Assembly (NCBI RefSeq): GCF_963576675.1
Contig: NC_088916.1
Location: forward strand, 48,733,001 to 48,797,000
Direction of reading: 5' to 3'
From: Euphorbia lathyris
Lineage: Eukaryota; Streptophyta; Magnoliopsida; Malpighiales; Euphorbiaceae
Length of the DNA: 64,000 bases
Shown here: piece after piece, positions 1 to 12,293 of the stretch
Numbering within the stretch: position 1 is the first letter of the stretch
How the letters are laid out: every line of letters begins with the position of its first letter
Translations under genes and position numbers: made by a program
Notes under the pieces: generated by a model
Databases searched by the model: none
What the model saw: only the letters and a program-made list of their open reading frames with translations
Told to the model about the DNA's origin: nothing

Positions 1-1803
1 AAAGGCTAGAGAAAGTCATTTACCGCCAAAGACCTACGCTTGATCATCTTAAGGTGGGAAGAAGTTTTGTACTTAGCCCTCGTCTCTAAGACGCTGGGGA
101 TCTTTCCGATCGCCTCTTCATTGTCATGCATCACCATATCGGATGTAAGAACTAGCTCGGGACCATGAGTCACGACCTAATAACCTTCGAGGTCTGGCTT
201 CGTTGGCTAAAAATTCATAGAAAGATGGCCCGAGTTAAGACATTTACATCTTTAATTAAATTGGAATAAAACAAAGAGAATGCTAACCTGAGTGAAGGAG
301 GAGGAGAATAATGAAACTTTGGGAGCCTTAGCGGCAACCACCAGTTGGTCTGATCCACCAATTTGTGTATTTTTCCCTTGAGAAGGACCATCAGCTTTGG
401 CCTTTTATGGAGGAGGCAAAGGTTGGACCTCAGCCGCAGGGCGCTTCCCTTCTTATTTTTTCAGGGAGGCATTCGCCCTCTCTTGGGCGTCAAGAGCGGC
501 TTGAAGCTTCTGCTTCTTCGCAATGATATCTTTGGCGTTAGTTCTCCTCTCCCCCTGCAAGAAGGGATAAAAAACAAGAAAGAAGTTAAAAAGGTGGGTA
601 AAAGCATGGATAATACCTTCAAAAGCTTTGAACGAAGTGTAGCGGATCTCCCCGTTTTGTAACGTTACTAAAAGTTCGCCCGATTTCATGATCGCTAGTG
701 CTTGATCATACGCCCATAATTTATACTTAACCGAACGGAGTATCCTTAAAATATTTTTCTCCTCTTGGTTGAGGGTAAAACTTCTGTTCGCCCGGTCTTT
801 CGGGTTATAATTCTAAATGGGGGGAAAACCTAAAGGTACGTCCTCAACTATCTTAACAAAGAAAAACCTTTGTCCCAGTGATGGACATTCGACATCTTGC
901 TATGAAATGGCGAATAGCCCTTTAACTCAGAAAATGTGATATGATCCTCCACGCCGCGCGTGGACATGGTATGGAGTGACCGAAAGATTCGGGGGCTTAA
1001 AACTAGACCTAGATTCGCCGCTAAGTAAGAATCTAGCACTAGGTCAAGCCATCTGTTTGGATGCAATTGGCAAATCGGGATGTTAAAAAAAATTCAAGAA
1101 TGTCCCCAATTACCTTGGGGACAGGATAGGTAAAACCTCTTTCTATGTGGCTTTGATATATGGCGAAATAACCCTTTGGAGGGGAGGCGGGTCGTTGACA
1201 AAACGTAGGAATTAAGCATTCGGCTGCTCGAAGCTAAGGATAAAGAGATTGAAGCATCACCAAAAGGGTGGGGTCAAATTTCGAGGGGGTCACCTCCATT
1301 TTTGGGACTTTCACCCCTTTCTTTTTAGGGGCAGAAGAACTGGCTTCATCCCCAGATGTGGGATTATGGGCCTCCATTGTTACAATTGGAATTGTAACTG
1401 ATAAAGGCACCACAGAGGGTTTTTGGTCGATGTCTATGGTTCTTTTGGAAGAAGAAGTAGAGGACGAGGAATGCATATCGAAAACAATAAAGGTGGAAAT
1501 AACTAAGTACTTGCGCAAGAGGTAAACTTACATGGAAATCTAGTGTGCAAATGGAGGAAAATCGCAAAAACTCTTGCAGAGACTGAAAAAGCAACCGGAG
1601 TAGGAAAATTGAAAGAATGGAGAAGAAGGCACTTTTATTAGGTGAAATGAAAGATAGTTTGGGAGTTTGTGTCGGAGATTGCCACCTGCTAACACCTAAC
1701 TGGCATGGGAAAAAGCGTTTGTCAAAAGCAATAAATGTCACCTGCATGCGGAGGAGATGAAAAGCCCTAAAAGACTTAATAGACCTTTTCGGGGGGCTTC
1801 AAT
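1..1803 (-). pseudogene. Tat-like LTR retrotransposon internal region, ORF1-like relic
   Basis: Minus-strand reading of this stretch gives broken coding segments. One (1518-1234) has a Ser-rich start and a Lys-rich stretch ending in PSKFDPTLL. Others (1066-848 and 689-453) contain WLDLVLDSYLAANLGLVLSP and a C-terminal part rich in Lys, Gln and Ala that looks coiled-coil. The order fits the extra ORF1-type protein ('putative gypsy-type transposase' domain) that some Tat/Ogre elements carry upstream of gag. The segments lie in different frames with stops between them, so this is a decayed copy. It follows a minus-strand LTR (2351-1804) directly, as an internal region should, and runs off the left edge. 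No gag, RT or integrase is visible here. Family assignment is by recognition only. Confidence 0.5.
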
Positions 1804-2351
1804 TGATATCACGTTGATTTCTTTACACTGAATAATGTCCCTGTGGGGTGCCATTGTGCTCGATCGGGGGCACTCCGATGCCTAAATCAGTAATGTACTT
1901 GGGAGAATAATCTGTAATCATAAGTAGGGTTTAGATAGTGTGTATCTCTCGACGCCTTATTACAGGGGTATTTATATAGGATTAAGTGATAACTGTAATG
2001 GCTCCCCTTTAATAAAGTGTAATGCCCTTTTAATGCGACTTCACTTTGATCTTTACCTCTGAGCTATTATTGTCTTTAAGGCATTATTAATGTTTATTAA
2101 TGATGGTGATTCCACCGTGTAATAGCTTACTGTCCTATCGTGGCGGATCATGTAAGGACGTATCCTTTTATGTGGCAGACCTCGGATGGCCAAGGGCGTG
2201 TCACCGTATGCGTTTCATTCATCTGCCCTTACGCTAGATGTACGCTATATATCCTGACCTGGCGGGTCCCTTATGACTTTTCTTCCTTTTGATCATCCTT
2301 TCAGGGAATATTCCCAGCGAAGTCCTAACAACAACATTGCGGATGTTATCA
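1804..2351 (-). mobile_element. LTR of Tat-like retrotransposon (minus orientation)
   Basis: Read on the minus strand, the segment begins TGATAACATCCGC and ends GTGATATCA, followed by an internal region. It contains a TATATAAATA promoter-like box (about 1979-1970) and an R/U5-like part with 'gatttaggcatcggagtgccccc'-type sequence (motif GGCATCGGAG, near 1885-1875). The LTR at 61321-61828 also starts TGATAACAT, carries GGCATCGGAG and ends ATCATCA before its primer site, so the two are related but diverged. Only one LTR of this element is in the window. Confidence 0.6.
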
Positions 2352-2519
2352 GTTTGTATACATAATTAGTTTTTGTTGGTTAACCATCGGTTTTTGAAAT
2401 GAAAAACCATAAACTATTACATTGATTTCAGATAATCTATTTTTGATTTGGTTTAGGTTTTAGTTTCTAAAATTAGCTTTTTAGTTAGTTTCTCCTACTC
2501 TAACAGAAAGGACAATTGT

Positions 2520-2665
2520 TTTTTTAAAAGTTGTGCGCAATGCACTTGCATTAAACAAATGAAAATTACATTAAAGACAAAGGAAACCCCCTAACCCACC
2601 CCACCCTGATGTGATTCGAATCCATGACCTCAACTGTCATAGGTAAGCTCTTAATTGCTTAGAGA
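2520..2665 (-). mobile_element. tRNA-derived SINE-like repeat, copy 1
   Basis: Read on the minus strand, this repeat has a pol III B-box-like motif (GGATTCGAATCAC) preceded by an A-box-like region, then a unique body ending CACAACTTTTAAAAAAA. A second copy with the same body lies at 14789-14960. The shared body includes CTTTGTCTTTAATGTAATTTTC. The left (5') part is more diverged here than in copy 2 and no clear target duplication was found. Confidence 0.5.
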
Positions 2666-4212
2666 TAGAAATTTCACAAAAGGATAAAAAACATGCTGTA
2701 AATTGGCTACAAGAAGGATAATACGCTAGTAGGGAATGATGCCATTCCTTCATAAGAAGGACGACCATCCTTCTCCTTAAAAAAAGAGAAAAAATCTCAT
2801 TTCCTCATTACAACTGAGATGCGAGATTTTAGCAATATTTCCTCCTTAGGATAAAATTATATTTTCGTAACACAAGTTAGAAAAATCCATACTTATAGTA
2901 GGCAAGACAGATTCGAGTTAATAAGGTAAAGTAATTTCAATGATTTTCTGTGAGAGTGGCTAGGAATTTGGTATCCCATCATTCATACTAAGGCATTTTT
3001 TTCTAGACTCCTTTACAATTTGGATTCTCAAATTGTTATCACTTTTTGGAGTTAATGTAAGCTTCCTCGACGATAAACCTGAGTGAGAGTAACTTTCAAG
3101 GACTCCCATTGTAGCTAAGGAGGGTTCCACTGGTGATACTAAAAACAAGGTTGTTCCACACTGATCCTAGGGTGCTTCAACAAATGAATAATGGTTCTCT
3201 CTGTGAATGCATGTATTGTTGCTTTGACCTTGGCCAAGTAACTTTATGGTTGTGATTGATGTTGAAATTGAAAAGGGGGCCATTGCTCGACATTTAAGAG
3301 ATAAAGAAACTTATCTGGCTTAGAGGAAGAAGAAATTCATAGCTTGCATCATCTTGATCGGTGTGATAGACGATAATCTCATTAAGAAGTTCCGTAAGCA
3401 TGAGAACATAAAGGATGTAGGGTCGTTTTAAATGGTAAGTTTAATGTTCACGTTTTACGCAATACCAATAATAAAATCGAAATACGAGTTAATAAAATCC
3501 AATATTAAAATAAAAATATCGAGTTGTGCTTAAATTCTCCTACTAGTATCTTATTTACTATAAACTCGTACTTTAATTCTCTCATTAATAAATCTTAATA
3601 AAATATTTAAGTAAAGTAAATTTATTATATTTTTATTCAAATTAGATAGAAGAGAGAAAAATAATAATAAAAAAATATATGAAAGTGTATAAAGTTTTTA
3701 AAATAATAGTATTTTTAAATATAAAATTAAAATTGAAATGCCAAAGTGTAATAAAAATAAAGTTCGTGTGCCATAAATATAATTTATCTTTAATAAGTAA
3801 GAGCAAATTTTTAATAAATAGATTGCTGAATGGTGGAGGCGTATGCGCTGTGGGCGAGTCTGCAATAGGATCAGGAGCAGGAAATAGAGGCAGTGATTTT
3901 TGAGATGGATGCAAAGGAGATTGCTGACAGAGCAAACTTGGATTTACTTTATATTTTCGCTATTTGGTGATATGATCGAAGTCTGTAAGAAAATTATGCA
4001 AAAAAAAAAGCATTTTTAGTGCCGTTTGTTCCTAGACTATCAAATAGAACGGCTCATAACTGAGTAGTGTGATAGATAAGAGTTAGAGTCTAATAAATTA
4101 TAGGTATTTTTTTGGAATTTTTTCTTTTAAAAGAAGAAAGGAAATGGACCATCAATACGGTGATATAATATTTAATATTGTTAAGTTAATAAATTTGTTT
4201 TTTTGGATAAAG
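2666..4212. other. AT-rich intergenic DNA, no gene recognised
   Basis: Short open frames occur on both strands but none has a recognisable domain, and base composition is strongly AT-rich after about 3430. A short GC-richer patch at 3825-3900 has no recognisable coding content. Confidence 0.5.
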
Positions 4213-4793
4213 TATAAAAATACCTCTAATGTTTATACTTAAAACAATTTTATCCTTAACATCTAAAATTATATAAATTTACTCTTAATTTTAGCCGTCA
4301 AAAGCAATTTTACTCCTAACGTTGATAAGTTGGGTTAAATGGAGAAATTATTCATCAAACTGTTTTCTCAGTAATGAATTTTGTCATCTACACTTCACAT
4401 GTGCATTATTTTATCATTCATTAGTAATAGATCATAAACATATGATTAAACATGAAAACATTTAAAAATAAAATAAAAAATATACTGTATTTTGTACGAA
4501 TTACACAAAAATAAATTTAAATATTTCACAAAATTTAAAAATATTAATCTTCAATTCTATTATTAAATCACAAAAAAATATGAATTTTTTTTAGAATCAA
4601 TTTACGTGCAGTTGATGCAAAATAAGAAACAAAATATATGTATTTTATAATAATGTCTAAAATTGATCAAACTTGTCAATTTTAAAAGTAAAATTGCTCT
4701 TGGCTATCAAAATTAGAGTTAGAATTATACCATTTTAGATATTAGTAAAAAGTAAAATTACTTATAGTCATAAATATTATGAGTATTTTTATA
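4213..4793. mobile_element. MITE-like element with about 100-bp imperfect terminal inverted repeats
   Basis: The left end (from TATAAAAATACCTC at 4213) and the reverse complement of the right end (TATAAAAATACTCAT ending at 4793) align over about 100 bp. They share blocks such as ATCTAAAAT and AGCAATTTTAC at matching distances. The interior has no ORF. Length about 580 bp and long TIRs suggest a Mutator-type or other foldback MITE. No convincing target duplication was found because the flanks are homopolymeric. Confidence 0.5.
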
Positions 4794-4913
4794 ATTTTTT
4801 TTTTTTTTTTGTTGGGAAGAAGTTAATAAAGTTTGTTTGTTAGAAAAAGAAAGAAAGAAAAGGAAATGGATGTACATAAAGAAGGGAAACACGAGAGATG
4901 GATAATGCAATGC

Positions 4914-4972
4914 AAGCCCAATTTGATAGGATGAAGCCCATTCTCCTTTTTTAATCTTATCTCAATATATAT
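4914..4972 (+). promoter_or_regulatory. Candidate core promoter of the NYN/C2H2 gene
   Basis: Two AGCCCA boxes (4915-4920 and about 4934-4939) and a TATA-like AATATATAT (4964-4972) lie 70-125 bp before the start codon at 5041. AGCCCA/TGGGCT (site II-like) elements are common upstream of plant housekeeping and organelle-protein genes. The transcription start is inferred, not seen. Confidence 0.35.
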
Positions 4973-5040
4973 CTTCTTCATCACTTTCCCAAAGCTAATT
5001 TACAAACAGAACAATCTCGCCTGATTTCACCAACTCATCG

Positions 5041-6240
5041 ATGGCTCCACTCTGCGATCCAATCCGCATCTTAAAACCCCCTTTTCTCCTTCATATGCCT
5101 ACTTTTCATTTCACTCCCGCCACTTATCTCAACAACAAACTCAATTTCACTCTTAAACCCATTAATCCTCCCCGATCCTTAGTCACGGCCAGTTCCGCCT
5201 CAACATCGGAAATTGACATGGTGAAGAACAGACAAGGGATGTACACTTCTAAAAAGAGTAAGGTCGTTGTTTTATGGGACCTCGATAATAAACCCCCTCG
5301 TGGCCCTCCGTACCCTGCTGCAATGGCACTCAAGCAGCTTGCTCAGAGCTTCGGTGAAATTATTGAGATGTCTGCTTACGCCAATCGCCATGCTTTTATC
5401 CACCTTCCGCACTGGGTGCTAGAGGAACGGCGCGGGAGGAAACAATTGGACATTTTTGAAAGGAAAGGACTGGTCACTCCATCGGATCTTTACATTTGTG
5501 GAGTGTGTGGCCGTAAGTGTAAAACAAATTTGGATCTCAAGAAGCATTTTAAGCAGCTTCACGAGCGCGAGAGGCAAAAGAAAGTTAACAGGATGAGGTC
5601 TCTAAAAGGGAAGAAAAGGCAGCGTTATAAGGAGAGGTTCATTTCTGGGAATCACAAGTATAACGAGGAGGCCAGGAAATTGGTGACTCCGAAAGTTGGG
5701 TATGGCTTGGCGGCTGAGCTTAGGAGAGCTGGGGTTTATGTGAAAACGGTAGAGGATAAACCACAAGCTGCGGATTGGGCATTGAAGAGGCAGATTGAGC
5801 ATTCAATGAGTAGAGGAATTGATTGGTTGTTTCTAATATCAGATGATTCGGATTTCTCCGACATTTTGAGGAGGGCAAGGGAGGCGAATTTGGGGACAGT
5901 TGTAGTTGGGGATAGGGATAGAGCATTGGGGAGGCATGCTGATTTTTGGGTGCCATGGATTGCGGTTGAGAATGGAAAAGTTACAGAGAATGATTTGGTG
6001 CGCAAGGATAGGGAAAGTGACGATTTTGCAGAGAATAATGGGTTTTTTACGGTTACAGATTTTGATGATGATAGCACAGAGAGTGACATGGATAACGTCC
6101 TCAATCAACTTGCAGGATCAACATCTGGATGGAATAGCGTGAGTACCTCAGCTTTTTCAGAGGGAGAAGAAGAAGATGAGGGGGATTTTTTGTTATGGGA
6201 CAGTGAAGATGAAGAGGTAGAAGGGGATTTCTTTGTATAG
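5041..6240 (+). CDS. NYN-domain ribonuclease-like protein with C2H2 zinc finger, probably organelle-targeted
   Basis: Single-exon gene of 399 codons starting at the first ATG after a plausible core promoter. Residues 1-60 are rich in Ser, Thr, Pro and basic residues and poor in acids, as in a plastid or mitochondrial transit peptide. A NYN (PIN-like nuclease) fold starts with VVVLWDLDNKPP (about residues 73-84) and resumes with FLISDDSDFSDILRR (about 264-278) and LGTVVVGD. The aspartates in WDLDN and SDDSDF would be the metal-binding residues. Between the halves sits a C2H2 finger, CGVCGRKCKTNLDLKKH (about 153-170), followed by a strongly basic stretch. Residues 345-399 are acidic. The order matches an intronless plant family annotated as C2H2-like/NYN proteins (Arabidopsis At5g52010-like, from memory). 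Substrate and compartment are inference. The frame is intact and flanked by mobile elements. Confidence 0.85.
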   Translation: MAPLCDPIRILKPPFLLHMPTFHFTPATYLNNKLNFTLKPINPPRSLVTASSASTSEIDMVKNRQGMYTSKKSKVVVLWDLDNKPPRGPPYPAAMALKQLAQSFGEIIEMSAYANRHAFIHLPHWVLEERRGRKQLDIFERKGLVTPSDLYICGVCGRKCKTNLDLKKHFKQLHERERQKKVNRMRSLKGKKRQRYKERFISGNHKYNEEARKLVTPKVGYGLAAELRRAGVYVKTVEDKPQAADWALKRQIEHSMSRGIDWLFLISDDSDFSDILRRAREANLGTVVVGDRDRALGRHADFWVPWIAVENGKVTENDLVRKDRESDDFAENNGFFTVTDFDDDSTESDMDNVLNQLAGSTSGWNSVSTSAFSEGEEEDEGDFLLWDSEDEEVEGDFFV

Positions 6241-8694
6241 GTATCCAAGTCTTTGTGATACATTTGCAATTCTTTTCTTTCTTTGACATAAAAGAATTAC
6301 AATTTGAAAACTGTGAGAGCAGATTGAGTTTGAACAGAGTTAGTAGTAGTAAGCTACTGAACTACTGTATACAATTGGCTGTGTGCAATTTCGCTGGAAC
6401 CTGACTTCCTTGTTCATGGAACTTCATCCATTCATCTATTTATGAAGTTGATCTTAATGGCATCCAATTTTTGCAAAAATGGTACGTCTCTGCTTCTAAA
6501 GTTTAGTTTCGTTTCTTTTGGATGCACACACATCAGCATTTTCTTTTTCATGTTCTAGTTTTAATTTTTTGGTATAGAGTTGGGATGTAGTATTAGAACT
6601 AATCCAATATGACTATCTTACTAATCGCAGAAATTAATCCAATAGGTAATGGCCTTTTTATGCTGAAATCATACCGGAGGTTGAGCGTATACTTGCTTTG
6701 TAGAATTTAGATTTTTCTGTTCAAAATAGAACCTATAACTGAACAAGTCTAGTTTGTTTTGGATTATTGTATTTTTATACTGATGAAGCTAATCAAATTG
6801 ATTGCCAATTAGATGCTCCTAGATGCTGAAGTTCAAATGGAAGAAAAGAATTATGCAGTTTGTTTTTCAGTAGAAACTTGTTTCACATGATTTTGCTCAC
6901 CTACAAAACGAAATTATGATTGCAAGCTTACTTTCATCTCGTGTGAAAAGTGTCTTCAACTATATGGTTTTGACTTTTGAGGTGAAAGTATGATAATGAG
7001 TACTTTAATTATATTATGTGAGGATGAGTATGTGATAGGGGACATTTTGAAGGAAGAGATTTTGACCTTGGTTCGTGCACTAGTTCTATACTGTTCGACT
7101 CTTGTGTGTGTGTGTGTGTGTGATTCCGTAGCTAAACTTCCTAGGGAGATTGATGATCCGAGCAAGAAATGAAGATAATGGGAGTTTCAGGCATTGAGAA
7201 TAGGAGCTCTGAGTTGAAGTTGGTTTGTTTTGAAAGCCAAAGAAGCCCTTGGATGAGTTCAATGGCATCTGTTGGTAATTCAAAGAGAAATTTCATATAG
7301 TATTATGGTATTTATGAACATATGAAGGCAAGATGAGTTTCATTTGCCTATTTTGTCAGTATCTTATCACTACTTGGCGTCTTATATATTAACTTCTGGT
7401 AGGTAAACTTGCACATTATTCTTGACAATAAGATGTTGTGTTGTAAATGAATACATGAAGGAAGGAATAGAATGAAGTTGTGATGGATCATCTATTTTGA
7501 CAGCTTCCTCAACCCACCACAATTAAACATTCACTTTGAAAGCCTCACCCCATCTTGATCAATCATACAAGGGAGGGAACAAGAGTCAATATTGCAAACT
7601 CCATTCAACAACATACAAATTTGAGGTAAATCTTTAGTGTATTTTTTAATTCTATTCCATGGAAGATGGTTTCTTTGGAGGTTCAATGTTCATTCACCAC
7701 TTTCATTATTTAGGATTTAGATTAAGTAGGATTATTATTATTGGTTTATTAAATTAAATTAAATTCATTATTTCCTACATTAGATAGATAATTATTTCTT
7801 ATTTTAGATATTATGTAGGAAATTAGATTTGATCTTCTTTTCTATTTTGATGTGATTTTAGCATTACATATCTATCAATAATATTATTTCCAATCAGTTA
7901 CATTGGCTTTTGGTGTCAAACTCAGTTACCCAATGAATGGTGCATGCATCTAGCTGTATCAATATGCCTTAAACTTGTTACATAGTTCATGGGAAGTTGC
8001 TGTATTAATATGTGAGACTAAAAGTGCTGCATTAGGTATCAAGTAATAGATAGTGAGAATATGAATATGGTCTTCAGTTCAGGGATTAAAACAGTGTGAG
8101 GTTTTCTGTTTTCTAATAAACGATAGATAGATCTGATGAAGTTAGTTTCTTTCAAATGATTTGATTGAAACAGAAGAATGCAAATAAAAGATAAACTAAC
8201 CAAAAGTGCAATTGAGATAAAGAATAAATGTAAATTTGTATAATAATGGTACATGAAATAAGCATTCAGCACAACTAGAATTAGCATATTTAGTAAACTC
8301 TTTACTTTTCATATGAATGACATTAGGAACATAAACCTAGGGTCTCTTCTACTAATATTATCATGGTCAAATTTTCTTGCACTAAAAGTTCTATGACAAC
8401 TCATTAACCAAGTGTATGAACTTGTTCTCATTCATTAAGGTTAGAACCAATTTATCAAATACATTAGATGAAGATAAATAAAAACTCTTAGCATATTGTC
8501 AATCATGTCCCCAATCTTAGCGGTGCGCCTATTGATATGTTATTTCATAAATCAAGAAGTCTCCTTGTATGTATTTAGGTTTAATACATTAGGGACTCTC
8601 TAAACTTAGCCAAATATGGGTCTCCTAAATTTATAAAATGTCTTGTTAGCTTCTGAACTTAGTTATGGCAGTCACTTGAATTTGTTTAAAGTGA
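6241..8694. other. Intergenic region downstream of the NYN gene, with a (GT)n microsatellite
   Basis: It includes the presumed 3' UTR of the upstream gene. A (GT)10-type microsatellite lies at 7102-7121. Small open frames are present, but none has recognisable domains, a good start context or composition unlike the background. 8575-8694 looks like older repetitive DNA with a diverged relative at about 11935-12020, on the other side of the LINE. Confidence 0.45.
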
Positions 8695-11600
8695 CAGCCG
8701 GTCCCAAGCCCGGACAAAGGAGGAGGGTTGCGGTAGGTTTGTGGCGGCCAGCGTAAAACTTAGCCACATCTTATGACATGAACCATAATATAAATACCGT
8801 TGGGGCGTTCCCTACTCAGCGACGCGCTGCACTTCCTAGACCCGGGTGTAGTGATAAATGTGCAAGGGTTGCTAGGTCGTCGCCCCGAAGCGGCGCGCCA
8901 CCCCAGGACCCGGGGGTGGTGTCAAATATGCAAGGGTTGCGGGTAAATAAGCTAGTCCACGGTAATGGTAGGGGTAGGGGTAAGGGTAGTAGGTTACGCT
9001 TTGGGACATGGAACATAGGTTCTTTGACAGGAAGATTAGCTGAAATTGTAGATGTTATGAAGAGGAGGAGAATAAATATATTATGCCTACAAGAAACCAA
9101 GTGGGTTGGAGCCAAGGCTAGAGAGATAGCTCCTTGGGGTTATAAGCTTTGGTACTCAGGAAAGGATAAGGGTAGAAATGGAGTAGGTATTCTTATTGAT
9201 AGGGAGTATATTGATGAGGTAGTAGCGGTGTCTAGGAAGAGCGATAGAATTATGAGTGTTAAGCTAGTGATAGAGGATGAGGTTGTGAATGTCATTAGTG
9301 CATATGCGCCACAAATAGGATTAGATGTGTCTATAAGACAAACTTTTTGGGATGACTTAGAGGAAGTGGTGCAACAGGTTCCTAGGGATGAAAAAATGGT
9401 ACTAGGGGGTGATCTCAATGGACACGTGGGTTCTAGGCGAGATGGGTTTGAGAGTGTTCATGGAGGGTATGGTTTTGGAGATAAGAATGAAGCAGGAAAT
9501 GATATTTTGGAATTCGCATCAGCCTATGACTTGAGTATCATGAACACATGGTTTATGAAGAGAACATCCCACTTAGTGACTTATCGGAGTGGCGGTAATG
9601 CGAGCCAAATTGACTTCTTCTTAGTAAGGAGTGCTTGGAGAAAGAGTTATATTGATTGTAAGGTGATCCCTGGTGAGAGTACGACAACCCAACATAGAGT
9701 AGTGGTGCTAGATTTTCGAAGTAGGAAATGTATAAGAAAACAAACACCTCAAGTAGAAACTAAGATTAAGTGGTGGAAATTGCAAGGGGAGAATCAACAA
9801 AAAATTGTGGATGAGATGACCAAAAAAGATATTTGGACTTGCAATATGGATTCAGATATAGATTCAATATGGAATAAGATGGAGCATAGTATAAGGGAAG
9901 TAGCGAAGGAAGTTCTAGGGGAATCTAAAGGTAGCATGCCACCGGGTAAGGACACATCTTGGTGGACAGAAGAAGTACGACAAGCAGTAAAGAGTAAGAG
10001 AGAATCCTATAAACTATTGGGGAAATGTAGGAGTGACGAGAACTACGAAAAATACAAAGAGGCTAAAAGGGAAGTAAAGAAGGTCATACGAGATGCTAGA
10101 GCAAAGGTGAATCGGGATCTGTATACAAGATTGGATACGAAAGAAGGGGAAAGAGACATATATAGAATTGCTCGGATGAGAGATAGGAAGACGCGAGATC
10201 TCGGAAAAGTTAAATGTGTGAAGGATGTGGACCAAAAAGTCCTAGTTGGAGATAAGGATATCAAGGAACGATGGAGGTCCTATTTTGATGACTTATTTAA
10301 TGGAGATCGCCAACAAGATGTTGGAGATATAAGTATCCATCACGATATGATAAATCATGAATGCCTGCGGAGAATTCAAAAGGGTGAAGTCAAAATGGCA
10401 TTAAGTAAGATGAAGTTGAAGAAAGCAGTAGGACCTGATGGCATCCCTATTGAGATTTGGAGATGTTTGGGAGAAAGAGGAATCGAATGGTTGACGACGT
10501 TCTTCAACAAAATTTGGAGAAACAATAAGATGCCATCAGAATGGAGGAAAAGTACCTTAATCCCTTTGTATAAGAACAAAGGCGATGTCCAAGATTGTGC
10601 CAACTATCGGGGAATCAAATTAATGAGTCACACTATGAAACTTTGGGAGCGAGTGATTGAACAAAGGCTAAGGAGGACGGTGAAGATCTCGGAAAACCAG
10701 TTTGGCTTTATGCCGGGAAGATCAACTATGGAAGCCATCCATCTAATGAGACAATTAATGGAGCACTATCGAAATAAGAAGAAAGACTTGCATATGGTTT
10801 TCATTGACTTGGAGAAAGCATATGATAAGGTACCAAGGGAAGTACTTTGGTGGGCCTTGATAAGGAAAGGCATTTCGCGGAAATATATTGACATCATAAA
10901 GGACATGTATGAGGGAGTATGCACGAGTGTACGTACTAGTGTTGGGAAAACTGAAGAGTTTCCTATTACGATTGGAGTGCATCAAGGTTCCGCACTAAGC
11001 CCATTTCTTTTTTCCATCGTTATGGATGAACTAACAAGTTCACTTCAAGATGGTATACCATGGTGCATGCTGTTTGCAGATGATATTGTGTTGGTTGATG
11101 AGACGAAAGAAGGAGTGGAGATGAAGTTGGAACTATGGAGGCAAACTCTAGAATCTAGAGGCTTTAAGTTGAGTCGAAGTAAGACAGAATATTTGGAGTG
11201 TAAGTTTAGTGGCCGTAGGAGTAGGGAGGCAGGGACAATCACCCTAGATGGGAGAGTTGTTCAGGCCTCGGATTGCTTCCAGTATTTAGGATCTATTATC
11301 CAAACGGATGGAGAAGTAGATGGAGATGTTGCCCATAGGATTAAAGCTGGTTGGTCGAAGTGGAAGAGTGCTACGGGTTTCCTTTGTGATCCCGGCATGC
11401 CTAATAGATTGAAGGGAAAATTCTACCGGACGGCAATTAGACCAGCATTGTTATATGGTACGGAGTGTTGGGCAGTGAAACACTGCCACATCCATAAGAT
11501 GTCGGTGGCGGAGATGCGTATGTTGAGATGGATGTGTGGTCACACGAGAAAGGACCGGGTGCGTAATGAAATAATTAGGACAAAAGTAGGGGTTACATCT

Positions 11601-11932
11601 ATTGAGAATAAAATGAGAGAAAACCGACTAAGGTGGTTTGGCCATGTGAGACGTAGAGCGCTTGATGCGCCGGTTAGGAGAACCGAAAAGTGGCAAAGGG
11701 ATGTAGTGGTGAGGGGTAGGGGAAGACCTAAGCAAACTTGGAGGAGGGTGATCGAGAGTGATATGAGTTTATTGGGAATTGAGGAAAATATGGTAGTGGA
11801 TAGGACGGAGTGGAGGGAGCGAATCTGTGTCGCTGACACGACTTGATTTTCACGGTTTTATATGATGGTTCATGTTAGCCGACCCCGAATCATTTCGGGA
11901 CTAAGGCTTTGTTGTTGTTGTTGTTGTTGTTG
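8695..11932 (+). mobile_element. Full-length RTE-clade LINE
   Basis: The element has a short GC-richer 5' leader (from about AGCCGGTCCCAAGCCCGG), one long ORF and a 3' UTR ending in a (GTT)n tail at 11911-11932. A (TTG)n tail in place of poly(A) is typical of plant RTE elements. An inverted, 5'-truncated relative lies 380 bp downstream. The exact 5' end and target duplication could not be fixed. Confidence 0.85.
8778..11846 (+). CDS. RTE non-LTR retrotransposon protein: AP endonuclease plus reverse transcriptase
   Basis: Uninterrupted 1022-codon ORF. The N-terminal AP-like endonuclease begins near residue 72 ([10 protein letters not shown]) and shows [28 protein letters not shown] and a TQHR ending. 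The reverse transcriptase shows [71 protein letters not shown] and the catalytic LFADDIVLV (about residue 766). The C-terminal part contains [13 protein letters not shown] and a Cys/His-rich [14 protein letters not shown]. No RNase H domain or upstream gag-like ORF is seen, as expected for RTE. The role is target-primed reverse transcription. All catalytic motifs look intact, so the copy may be recent. An earlier ATG at 8773 stops at once, so 8778 is the first usable start, although a later Met near residue 51 is possible. Confidence 0.9.
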   Translation: MNHNINTVGAFPTQRRAALPRPGCSDKCARVARSSPRSGAPPQDPGVVSNMQGLRVNKLVHGNGRGRGKGSRLRFGTWNIGSLTGRLAEIVDVMKRRRINILCLQETKWVGAKAREIAPWGYKLWYSGKDKGRNGVGILIDREYIDEVVAVSRKSDRIMSVKLVIEDEVVNVISAYAPQIGLDVSIRQTFWDDLEEVVQQVPRDEKMVLGGDLNGHVGSRRDGFESVHGGYGFGDKNEAGNDILEFASAYDLSIMNTWFMKRTSHLVTYRSGGNASQIDFFLVRSAWRKSYIDCKVIPGESTTTQHRVVVLDFRSRKCIRKQTPQVETKIKWWKLQGENQQKIVDEMTKKDIWTCNMDSDIDSIWNKMEHSIREVAKEVLGESKGSMPPGKDTSWWTEEVRQAVKSKRESYKLLGKCRSDENYEKYKEAKREVKKVIRDARAKVNRDLYTRLDTKEGERDIYRIARMRDRKTRDLGKVKCVKDVDQKVLVGDKDIKERWRSYFDDLFNGDRQQDVGDISIHHDMINHECLRRIQKGEVKMALSKMKLKKAVGPDGIPIEIWRCLGERGIEWLTTFFNKIWRNNKMPSEWRKSTLIPLYKNKGDVQDCANYRGIKLMSHTMKLWERVIEQRLRRTVKISENQFGFMPGRSTMEAIHLMRQLMEHYRNKKKDLHMVFIDLEKAYDKVPREVLWWALIRKGISRKYIDIIKDMYEGVCTSVRTSVGKTEEFPITIGVHQGSALSPFLFSIVMDELTSSLQDGIPWCMLFADDIVLVDETKEGVEMKLELWRQTLESRGFKLSRSKTEYLECKFSGRRSREAGTITLDGRVVQASDCFQYLGSIIQTDGEVDGDVAHRIKAGWSKWKSATGFLCDPGMPNRLKGKFYRTAIRPALLYGTECWAVKHCHIHKMSVAEMRMLRWMCGHTRKDRVRNEIIRTKVGVTSIENKMRENRLRWFGHVRRRALDAPVRRTEKWQRDVVVRGRGRPKQTWRRVIESDMSLLGIEENMVVDRTEWRERICVADTT

Positions 11933-12293
11933 ATATATTGTTCCTCTAAACTTGCTTATAATGATTGATTGCTTCTCATTGAACTTTAAAGTGATAGCCC
12001 TTTCAATTTATTCAAATTCTCTCTTGTTCTGCCACGTGGATTTCGTAGTTGATCATGTCACTTTAAACCAGTTCATGTAGTTAAAGAGACAATATAAGTC
12101 TCAGGGAGTCAATTTTTTGGACCAAGTTGAAAGGGCATTAATTAAGCCATTCATTAGCAATATGAATATGAAGTGATCGATTTCACAAGATATTAACACT
12201 TTATTTGGGAAGAGGTTTGAGTGTTAATAAAGTAAAGATTAATGATAAATCTATATTTGGGAAGGTAGTTTTGGTACGAGTAAGGGTTAATAA
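11933..12293. other. Short intergenic spacer between two RTE copies
   Basis: No gene is seen. The part just after the LINE tail resembles the DNA just before the LINE in wording (AAACTT..., TTTAAAGTGA...), suggesting the LINE landed in an older repeat. Confidence 0.3.

Noticed and set aside
7086..7283. Small frames around the (GT)n tract
   Set aside because: Created by the microsatellite.
8960..8995. Telomere-like GGTAGGGG/TAAGGG wording
   Set aside because: It is part of the RTE ORF (Gly/Arg/Lys-rich codons), not an interstitial telomere array.
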